From assembly GCF_014196505.1 (NCBI RefSeq), contig NZ_JACIDW010000013.1, positions 1-64,000 on the forward strand: a DNA stretch of 64,000 nucleotides, given 5' to 3'. Below are positions 58,003-64,000 of the stretch, piece after piece; position 1 is the first letter of the stretch; each line of letters begins with the position of its first letter. The position numbers and the translations under genes are program-made. This DNA is from Rhizobium metallidurans. GTDB lineage: Bacteria > Pseudomonadota > Alphaproteobacteria > Rhizobiales > Rhizobiaceae. Under the pieces are notes generated by a model, which saw only the letters and a program-made list of their open reading frames with translations, had not been told where the DNA came from and did no database searches.

Positions 58003-58464
58003 ATGCAACCGCGTTTCAATTTCGCCAAGGCCGCACCCGAAGCCTACAAGGCCGTGCTCGCGCTTGAGGATTACGTCCAGAAGTCCGGCCTCGAGCGCCG
58101 CTTCATCCACCTGATCAAGCTGCGGGCCTCGCAGATCAACGGCTGTGCCTATTGCGTCGACATGCACGTCAAGGAAGCCCGCCACGACGGCCTGAGCGAA
58201 CAGTGGATCAACCTCATGTGCGTCTGGCATGAATCGCCGGTCTACGACGAACGCGAACGCGCGCTGCTCGGCTGGGTCGATGCTGTCACCAAGGTCGCCC
58301 AGACGGGTGCGCCCGATGCCGATTATGAGGCGCTGAAGGCGCATTTCAGCGAAGCCGAGATGATGAACATCACGGTTGCCATCGGCGCCATCAATGTCTG
58401 GAACCGCCTGGCCGTCGGCTTCCGCGCCCAGCACCCGATCGACAAGACGGCCAGGGCCGCCTGA
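58003..58464 (+). CDS. AhpD-like carboxymuconolactone decarboxylase family protein
   Basis: A 153-residue protein with the CxxC active site of AhpD-like alkylhydroperoxidases (INGCAYCVDMHVKEA, about 46-60) and the proton-relay histidine near it. It reduces peroxides or acts in thiol chemistry. It begins 21 bases after the Rrf2 gene with an AGGAG site, so the two are coexpressed. Confidence 0.88.
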   Translation: MQPRFNFAKAAPEAYKAVLALEDYVQKSGLERRFIHLIKLRASQINGCAYCVDMHVKEARHDGLSEQWINLMCVWHESPVYDERERALLGWVDAVTKVAQTGAPDADYEALKAHFSEAEMMNITVAIGAINVWNRLAVGFRAQHPIDKTARAA

Positions 58465-58483
58465 TATCGATGTGAATGTGGAC

Positions 58484-58511
58484 AGGGCCGGCGGCGATCG
58501 CCGGCCCTTTG
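58484..58511. terminator. Bidirectional terminator
   Basis: Perfect 10-base arms AGGGCCGGCG and CGCCGGCCCT around GCGAT, followed by TTT. It lies between the convergent AhpD-like gene (stop 58464) and the transglycosylase gene (stop 58521). Confidence 0.78.
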
Positions 58512-58520
58512 TCATTCAAG

Positions 58521-59105
58521 TCAGCTGCAGCCGCCCTGCAACTGCTGCTGATAGGTCGCCGCCATGTTGGAGAAGCGCTGCGCCGTCTTCTGCAGCTTCG
58601 GGTTCGAGCGCCAGTCGCCGCGCATATATCCCTTCGGACCGGAATAGTAGGCGAGGTAGAGGCTGTAGGCGTCGTTGAGCTGGATGCCCGTCGTCTGGCT
58701 GTTCTGCGAGTGATACCAGCCGATGAAATCGATCGCGTCGGCGAAGTTGGTGCGCCGCGCGCTCCAGTTTCCGGTTGCCGACTGGTAGTGATCCCAGGTG
58801 CCGTTGAGCGCCTGCGAATAGCCGTAGGCGGTCGATTGCCGTTTCCACGGGATGAAGCCGAACAGCTTCGTGCGCGGCGGCCGCGCGTTCGGCTGGAAGC
58901 CCGATTCCGTGTACATCGTCGCCATCAGGATCGGCACCGGCACGCCGTATTTCTTCTCGGCCTTCTCGGCGGAGCGCTGCCAGCTGGTGAACACCCCGTC
59001 GCGCTGGTCGAACACCGCGCAGATGTTCCGGGTCTGTTTGGGCGCGGTCGCGCAGCCGGCAAGCACAGCCAGCATGGCGACGGCAAGGAGAGTACGGATA
59101 CGCAT
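58521..59105 (-). CDS. Lytic transglycosylase-like lipoprotein
   Basis: A 194-residue lipoprotein (signal MRIRTLLAVAMLAVLAGC, lipobox LAGC) with an SLT-type lysozyme fold. The catalytic glutamate lies in ILMATMYTESGFQPNARPPR, with AYGYSQALNGTWDHYQSATG and AYYSGPKGYMRGDW downstream. It probably cleaves peptidoglycan in the periplasm. Confidence 0.86.
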   Translation of the reverse strand: MRIRTLLAVAMLAVLAGCATAPKQTRNICAVFDQRDGVFTSWQRSAEKAEKKYGVPVPILMATMYTESGFQPNARPPRTKLFGFIPWKRQSTAYGYSQALNGTWDHYQSATGNWSARRTNFADAIDFIGWYHSQNSQTTGIQLNDAYSLYLAYYSGPKGYMRGDWRSNPKLQKTAQRFSNMAATYQQQLQGGCS

Positions 59106-59253
59106 GACTGAAACCTCTCGACGTCGGATAGATTACTAACCGGTAAATCTTAATGGTCGGTTTTTAGACAATGACGAAGCCGTGATCATCTTGTGGCGAG
59201 AGCGGGGCGGGGCTCGCCGTCGCCGGAAAAGACCGATCGCGATCTGTGATCGA

Positions 59254-60057
59254 TTACTCCTTGCGGAACATCACGCTGGCGCCCCAGCCGGTAACGACCG
59301 CCAGAAACACGGCGAACAGGCCGTAGAGTATGGGCTGCTCGTGCGCGGCATCGGTGATCGTCTGCTCGATGCCGGTCTTGATCACGCGCAACGGCGCCGA
59401 TTTCTCGGTGACGAACTTGCCGCTCTTGAACAGATAGGCGCGAACCGTATGCACGCCGTTTGGAATGTTGGCGGGCAGTCGCAGGCTGGCCTTGAACAGG
59501 TTGGAGCTGACGAAGCGCACGCCGCTCGGATCGCGGACGTAAAGGCCGCTGCGTTCCTGCAGCCGACGATAGGCATCGCGGAATTCGCCGACATTGCTGG
59601 CATTGCCGAGAAAGCCCATGGGCGTCAGCGGAATGTGGTCGATGCCGATACCGCGATCGGTCAGATCGAGCGGCGTCGTTACATCGTTGAGCATGCGCGA
59701 GCTCGACATCGAATAGGAATTTGGCACCGTCTCGAATGTCATCGAACGCGTGTTGACCCAGATTCCGAACACCCGTTCCTTCTTGCGCACGGTGGCATTG
59801 TCGCGCGGGCCTTCCAGCACCACGACCACGTCATATTGGCCAATCGCCAGCAGCAGGCTGTCGGTATTGGTCAAGGCTCCGAAGATCGTCAGATCCGCCC
59901 CGTGAAAATCGGAGGTGATGGCGATCTCGCTGGTCGAGGTGCCGATTTCCAGCCCTTCGGCAATCGGCTGCGTTGCCTGTCCCGGCAGCAGCATCTGCGC
60001 GCCGGCGGCCGTTGGCAGCATCAGGGAGAAGAGCAGGGCGCGCAGCAGACGACGCAT
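59254..60057 (-). CDS. TIGR02186-type alphaproteobacterial membrane protein
   Basis: A 267-residue protein with a signal peptide (MRRLLRALLFSLMLPTAAGA) and one C-terminal transmembrane helix (about 243-262, YGLFAVFLAVVTGWGASVMF). The body has EIAITSDFHGADLTIFGALT and VVVLEGPRDNATVRKKERVF, typical of this family. It shares one base with the TauE/SafE gene and always seems to travel with it; possibly an accessory of that transporter. Confidence 0.82.
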   Translation of the reverse strand: MRRLLRALLFSLMLPTAAGAQMLLPGQATQPIAEGLEIGTSTSEIAITSDFHGADLTIFGALTNTDSLLLAIGQYDVVVVLEGPRDNATVRKKERVFGIWVNTRSMTFETVPNSYSMSSSRMLNDVTTPLDLTDRGIGIDHIPLTPMGFLGNASNVGEFRDAYRRLQERSGLYVRDPSGVRFVSSNLFKASLRLPANIPNGVHTVRAYLFKSGKFVTEKSAPLRVIKTGIEQTITDAAHEQPILYGLFAVFLAVVTGWGASVMFRKE

Positions 60058-60977
60058 CAGTTGCCACCTATCGCGACCGAATAGATGTCGCTCGGTGTGA
60101 CGACCAGCGCGACGGCCAGGCGAAGGCCGACGGCCAGAACCAAAAGGCCGAGCAGCGCGCGCAGCTGTTCACCGCGCAGCTTCTGGCCGACTCGGACGCC
60201 GTATTGCGCGCCGATCACGCCGGCGATCATCAGGATGAAGGCAAGCACGATATCGACCGAGAAGTTGGTCGCTGCCTGCACCACCGTTGTATAGGCGGTG
60301 ACGAAGATGATCTGGAACAGCGAGGTCCCGACGACGACGTTGGTCGGAATGCGCAGCAGATAGATCATCGCCGGCACCATGATGAACCCGCCGCCCACGC
60401 CCATGACCGACGTCAAGATGCCGATGCCAAAGCCGAGCGCTATGATCGGGATGACACTGAGAAAGATCTTCGATTTCTTGAACCGCATTTTCAGCGGCAG
60501 GCGATGAACCCAGTGGTGGTGCCCCGGCCGGCGCGGCGCCGGCGGAATGTTCTTCGACGCCCGCCGCATGGCGTTGATGCTTTCAAACAGCATCAGCCCG
60601 CCGACCGTACCGAGGAACAGCACGTACATCAGCGAGATGATCAGATCGAGCTGGCCGATCCGGCGCAGCAGCGAAAACACCCATATGCCGACTGTCGCGC
60701 CCGCCAGGCCGCCCACCAGAAGCACCGAGCCGAGCTTCACATCCAGCGTTCCGCGCCTGAAATGGGTGAGTGCGCCCGAAATCGACGAGGCCACCACCTG
60801 GTTGGCGCCGGTGGCGACGGCGACGACGGGGGGGATGTTATAGAAGATCAGAAGCGGTGTGATGAGAAAGCCGCCGCCGACGCCGAACATGCCGGACAGG
60901 AAGCCGACGGCCGCACCCATGCCGAGGATGATGAAAATGTTCACCGACAATTCTGCGATGGGCAGATAGATTGTCAC
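60057..60977 (-). CDS. TauE/SafE family anion exporter
   Basis: A 306-residue protein with eight or nine hydrophobic helices and the family's duplicated glycine motif (GFLSGMFGVGGGFLITPLLI and ILTSVMGVGGGFIMVPAMIY). Family members export sulfite, sulfoacetate or related anions. GTG at 60977 is chosen to match the usual N-terminus. The 60978-61275 interval upstream holds a short CTGATTAATCAG hairpin before a T-run (61114-61133) and no gene. Confidence 0.85.
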   Translation of the reverse strand: MTIYLPIAELSVNIFIILGMGAAVGFLSGMFGVGGGFLITPLLIFYNIPPVVAVATGANQVVASSISGALTHFRRGTLDVKLGSVLLVGGLAGATVGIWVFSLLRRIGQLDLIISLMYVLFLGTVGGLMLFESINAMRRASKNIPPAPRRPGHHHWVHRLPLKMRFKKSKIFLSVIPIIALGFGIGILTSVMGVGGGFIMVPAMIYLLRIPTNVVVGTSLFQIIFVTAYTTVVQAATNFSVDIVLAFILMIAGVIGAQYGVRVGQKLRGEQLRALLGLLVLAVGLRLAVALVVTPSDIYSVAIGGN

Positions 60978-61275
60978 AGCCGACCCCGATTTGCGCACGA
61001 CCCCACGGGCCGTTCCCTTCCCCACATCTTGTGCGAATGAGACACCGTAGCCCGAAATCGTTGCGATAGGCTTTCGATCAGCGACACCGTGTCTCCTCAA
61101 TACGCGAAGAATTCTGATTAATCAGGCTTTTTTCAGGTTTTGTGACAATCGCGGCACACTGTCCGCCGCAAGTGCCAAGGAGGGCGGTGAAGATCGGCTG
61201 AACGTCCGCTGGCGCGATTGAACGGCGGACGGCGGCTCTCTAGATTGGCCGCGCCAACGAGATACGGGGGACCAT

Positions 61276-61878
61276 GTGAGATCAGCGATTCGAAAGTTGA
61301 CGCTCGGCGCGCTGATCGCGTCGATGCCGGCCGTGGCATCGGCGCAGTGGAAGCCGGTCGAAGACGTGCGCAACTACGCCATAACCGGCACGACCGGCGC
61401 CGAGCTCTACCGCTCGATCGGCGAGCGCGGTCCCGAGGTCGGCGGTCAGGCGCGGGTCATCGCCCACACTACCTTCAAGCTGACATGGACGCGCAAATAC
61501 GAGCGGCAGCCGGATAACGCCTGCAAGCTGACGGTGGCCAGGCCGAAGCTGACGATCATCTACACATTGCCCAAGCCGTCCGCCCGGCTCTCGCCATCGG
61601 TTCAGGCCGGCTGGAACAGCTTCATCGAGGCCATCCGCACGCATGAGCGCGTGCACGGGGACACCATCGTCGACATGGTGAAGGAGATCGAGACGCTGAG
61701 CCTCGGCTTTTCCGCGCCCGACGATCCCGACTGCGGCAAGATACGCGCCAACCTCACTGAGCGCCTCGGCGAGATATCCGCGAGGCAGCGCCAGCGCGGC
61801 CGCGATTTCGATAGAGTGGAGATGAGCGACGGCGGCAATGTGCAGGCGCTCATCCTGAAACTCGTGAACGGCCCCTGA
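61276..61878 (+). CDS. DUF922 secreted putative zinc peptidase
   Basis: A 200-residue protein with a signal peptide (ALIASMPAVASAQWKP, cleavage near residue 23) and the HExxH-like motif in AIRTHERVHGDTIVDM. This is the DUF922 pattern, thought to be a metallopeptidase. It starts with GTG at 61276. A CGGCCCC/GGGGCCG hairpin (61869-61888) overlaps the stop, near the convergent TerC gene. Confidence 0.82.
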   Translation: MRSAIRKLTLGALIASMPAVASAQWKPVEDVRNYAITGTTGAELYRSIGERGPEVGGQARVIAHTTFKLTWTRKYERQPDNACKLTVARPKLTIIYTLPKPSARLSPSVQAGWNSFIEAIRTHERVHGDTIVDMVKEIETLSLGFSAPDDPDCGKIRANLTERLGEISARQRQRGRDFDRVEMSDGGNVQALILKLVNGP

Positions 61879-61894
61879 AAAGGGGCCGCGGGCG

Positions 61895-62524
61895 TCAGCC
61901 GCCGGTTGCCGCTGCCATGTACGGCCAGACTTCCAGCGTGCCGCGATAGATCATGTTCAAGGCGACATAGAGGATGATCGCCAGGCCGACATAGGCGATC
62001 CAGTGATAGCGGTTGAGGAGGCGCGCGATGAAGTTCGCGGCAATACCCATCATCGCGATCGACAGGATCAGGCCGATGACCAGCACGGTCGGATGTTCGC
62101 GGGCCGCGCCGGCGACCGCGAGCACGTTGTCGAGCGACATCGACACGTCGGCGATGACGATCTGCGTCGCGGCCTGGAAGAAGGTCTTGCGTGGCGCCTG
62201 TGTGCCCTCGCCATTCTGCCCTTCGGCGTCCTGGGCGCTGTTGGCGCGGATTTCCCGCCACATCTTCCAGCAGACCCACAGAAGCAGGATACCGCCCGCG
62301 AGCAGCAGGCCGATGATTTCAAGCAACTGCACGGTGACGCTGGCAAGCGCGATACGCAGCACGGTGGCGGCAATGATACCGACCAGAATGGCCTTCTTGC
62401 GCTGATCGGGGGCAAGGCCCGCGGCCGCGAGCCCGATAACGACGGCATTGTCGCCGGCCAGGACCAGGTCGATGACGATGACCTGCAGAAGCGCCAGCAA
62501 GCCGGCGGATGTGAATATTTCCAT
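61895..62524 (-). CDS. TerC family integral membrane protein (YjbE-like)
   Basis: A 209-residue protein with about seven helices and the two TerC motifs LVLAGDNAVVIGLAAAGLAP and DVSMSLDNVLAVAGAAREHP, whose aspartates sit in the membrane. TerC-type proteins export manganese or handle metal stress. The gene converges on DUF922 with 16 bases between stops. Confidence 0.9.
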   Translation of the reverse strand: MEIFTSAGLLALLQVIVIDLVLAGDNAVVIGLAAAGLAPDQRKKAILVGIIAATVLRIALASVTVQLLEIIGLLLAGGILLLWVCWKMWREIRANSAQDAEGQNGEGTQAPRKTFFQAATQIVIADVSMSLDNVLAVAGAAREHPTVLVIGLILSIAMMGIAANFIARLLNRYHWIAYVGLAIILYVALNMIYRGTLEVWPYMAAATGG

Positions 62525-62650
62525 GATGCGATAAATCCCTGCGCTGCCCGAAGCCTCTCCCCGGCGTCGCCAAGGCTTAAATGATCGGTCGGCAATGGAT
62601 CAAGTGCTGTCGGCCAGCTTCCGCAAAAGATCCGCGCCTTTCGCGTAGAT

Positions 62651-63115
62651 TCAGGCGGATGCCGATTGTTCCGTGTGAATATTGCATCGCCCCTCCGGCA
62701 TGCGCCGGTCGAAGTCGGCCGCGATGTCGGCGATGGTGATGGTGCGAAGACGCTCGAGCAGCAAGGCCTCGGCCTCCTTCAGCGCATCGCCGAGTTTCGC
62801 ATCGACGGCCTGTTCCACCAGGCATTCCGGTTGATCGACCGATGGTCCGATCGCAAACAGCGGCGGCTTGCCGATCGCTTCGTAGATGTCGAACAGCGTG
62901 ATCTGGTCGAGGCCGCGGGCGAGCTCCCAGCCGCCGCCATGGCCCTGCTCGGATCGGACATAGCCGCTGTCGCGCAGGCCCGCCATGGTCCGCCGGACGA
63001 CGACCGCGTTGGTGCCGAGCATTTTCGAAATGGTTTCCGATGTCGCGCGCTTGTAGTGCCGGTCCATGTGGATCAGCACGTGCAGCATGCGCGAAAGGCG
63101 GCTGTCGCGTCTCAT
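62651..63115 (-). CDS. Rrf2 family transcriptional regulator
   Basis: A 154-residue regulator, MRRDSRLSRMLHVLIHMDRH onward. Winged helix TSETISKMLGTNAVVVRRTM then RDSGYVRSEQGHGGGWELAR. Only two cysteines (CLVEQ, RCNIH) are visible, so a cluster is doubtful. It is divergent from a thioredoxin-reductase-like gene with 118 bases between starts, which it most likely controls. Confidence 0.9.
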   Translation of the reverse strand: MRRDSRLSRMLHVLIHMDRHYKRATSETISKMLGTNAVVVRRTMAGLRDSGYVRSEQGHGGGWELARGLDQITLFDIYEAIGKPPLFAIGPSVDQPECLVEQAVDAKLGDALKEAEALLLERLRTITIADIAADFDRRMPEGRCNIHTEQSASA

Positions 63116-63158
63116 TCGCTTACTCCTGTTGCGAGCAGTGTAACGCCGGCGATCATTT

Positions 63159-63175
63159 GTAACAAGATAGGTTAC
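63159..63175. promoter_or_regulatory. Candidate Rrf2 operator in divergent intergenic region
   Basis: Inverted repeat GTAAC-AAGATAG-GTTAC, between the two divergent start codons (63115 and 63234). Two further TGTAAC half-sites lie at about 63139 and 63198. Confidence 0.5.
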
Positions 63176-63233
63176 GTGTCTTGACGACAGGCTTTTATGT
63201 AACATATGAAGATGCGAAAGATAGGAGCACGTC

Positions 63234-64000
63234 ATGATTTACGATGTCATCATTGTCGGCGGCAGTTTCGCCGGCCAGTCCGCCGCCATGCAACTCGCCC
63301 GCGCCCGCCGCAACGTGCTGGTCGTCGACGGCCGCAAGCCGCGCAATCGCTTCGCCGCCGCATCCCACGGCTTTCTCGGCCAGGATGGAAAGGCGCCCGA
63401 GGCAATCATCGCCGAGGCGTCACGCCAGCTCGCCCTCTACAGGACGGTGACGCAGCTGGAGGGTGAAGCGACCGACATCGGCAGGCAAGGGGATGTGTTC
63501 TCGCTGACGCTTGCCGATGGCGAAACGCTGCGCGCCGCCCGCGTCGTTCTCGCCACCGGTGTTCGCGACGAGCTTCCCGATATCGATGGATTGCAACAGC
63601 GCTGGGGCAAGACCGTGATGCATTGCCCCTATTGCCATGGCTACGAAGTCGCCGACCAGCCGCTCGGCGTGCTTGCCGGCGGCCCGATGTCGGTCCATCA
63701 GGCGCAGATGATCCCGGATTGGGGGCCGACCACCTATTTCACGCAAGGAGAATGGGAGCCGGATCCCGAGCAGGCGGCGTTGCTCGATGCGCGCGGCGTC
63801 GTCGTCGTCCGCAGCCCGGTCGTCGAGTTGCTGGGAGAACAGACGAAGCTGGAAGCCGTCCGGCTCAAGGACGGCCGCGTCGTGCCGCTCGGCGGCCTGT
63901 TCGTCGCGCCGAAGACGCATCTCGTGAGCCCCCTTGCCGAGCAGCTCGGCTGCGCGCTGGAAGCCGGTCCCACCGGCCCCTTCATCCGCGTCGACAATTT
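63234..64000 (+). CDS. Thioredoxin reductase-like FAD/NAD(P) oxidoreductase, 3' end cut by window
   Basis: The visible 255 residues begin with a Rossmann motif (MIYDVIIVGGSFAGQSAAMQ) and contain the redox motif HCPYCHGYE (about residues 127-135) where thioredoxin reductases have CATC. An ATG with GATAGGAG upstream starts it at 63234. Such proteins reduce small thiol partners or oxidise substrates. The C-terminal part lies outside the window. Divergence from an Rrf2 gene suggests redox control. Confidence 0.86.
   Translation, partial: MIYDVIIVGGSFAGQSAAMQLARARRNVLVVDGRKPRNRFAAASHGFLGQDGKAPEAIIAEASRQLALYRTVTQLEGEATDIGRQGDVFSLTLADGETLRAARVVLATGVRDELPDIDGLQQRWGKTVMHCPYCHGYEVADQPLGVLAGGPMSVHQAQMIPDWGPTTYFTQGEWEPDPEQAALLDARGVVVVRSPVVELLGEQTKLEAVRLKDGRVVPLGGLFVAPKTHLVSPLAEQLGCALEAGPTGPFIRVDN

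Overview
The window looks like a chromosome segment of a high-GC alphaproteobacterium of the Rhizobiaceae (Rhizobium/Agrobacterium/Ensifer type). The evidence is gene content and protein sequence: a TIGR02186-type membrane protein paired with TauE/SafE, a DUF6460 protein, a PdeM/Lhr pair, an alphaproteobacterial-style MCP ending in WTEF, and a Rhizobiaceae-like intergenic palindrome. It has two parts: a prophage from base 1 to about 37,517 (its left end is outside the window), and ordinary chromosomal genes from 37,518 to the end.

The prophage is a temperate, contractile-tailed phage of mosaic origin. The right junction is a 47-base copy of the 3' half of a tRNA-Gly(CCC) gene (37471-37517) next to a tyrosine integrase (36422-37297, minus). 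The intact tRNA-Gly should lie left of base 1. The immunity region (3378-4322) is lambda-like: an S24-type CI repressor on the minus strand, a small Cro-like gene on the plus strand, and five copies of an 18-bp operator TGCGGA-N6-TCCGCA. In three cases the operator sits inside or over a recognisable promoter. The left early operon (3269 to 1, minus) carries small membrane and HTH proteins and a complete DNA polymerase III sliding clamp homologue. The right early operon (4322-11406, plus) carries a CAU tRNA, a CII-like regulator under two perfect palindromes, an adenine-type and a cytosine DNA methyltransferase, a replication-initiator-like protein with a candidate origin inside its gene, and a NusG-like antiterminator. 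An intrinsic terminator follows at 11582.

The late region (11695-34923, plus) has a lambda-like head (GpA terminase, gpW, lambda-type portal, a ClpP-like protease fused to the major capsid protein) and a Mu-like contractile tail (sheath, tube, a -1 frameshifted assembly chaperone, tape measure, gpN, and gp44 to gp48 homologues). A glycine-rich tail fibre, a GH19-type endolysin, a holin-like protein and nested Rz/Rz1 spanins follow. A radical-SAM gene (31231-32562) is inserted on the opposite strand between fibre and lysis genes, and three more minus-strand cargo genes lie between the late region and the integrase.

The chromosomal part holds, in order: a proline-racemase-family enzyme; an MCP; a family 2 glycosyltransferase with a GspE/MshEN-like N-terminus; an amino-acid-binding protein; TerB; an SNase-like protein beside an S24 regulator; a LuxR-type response regulator; a DUF952-pyrD pair; a MATE transporter; a CAP-domain lipoprotein; a TPR methyltransferase; a YitT protein; PdeM and Lhr of the ligase-associated repair set; a second amino-acid-binding protein; an Rrf2/AhpD-like redox operon; a lytic transglycosylase; the TIGR02186/TauE pair; a DUF922 metalloprotease; TerC; and a second Rrf2 regulator divergent from a thioredoxin-reductase-like flavoprotein cut by the window end. 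All functional names come from reading the sequence; no database search was run.
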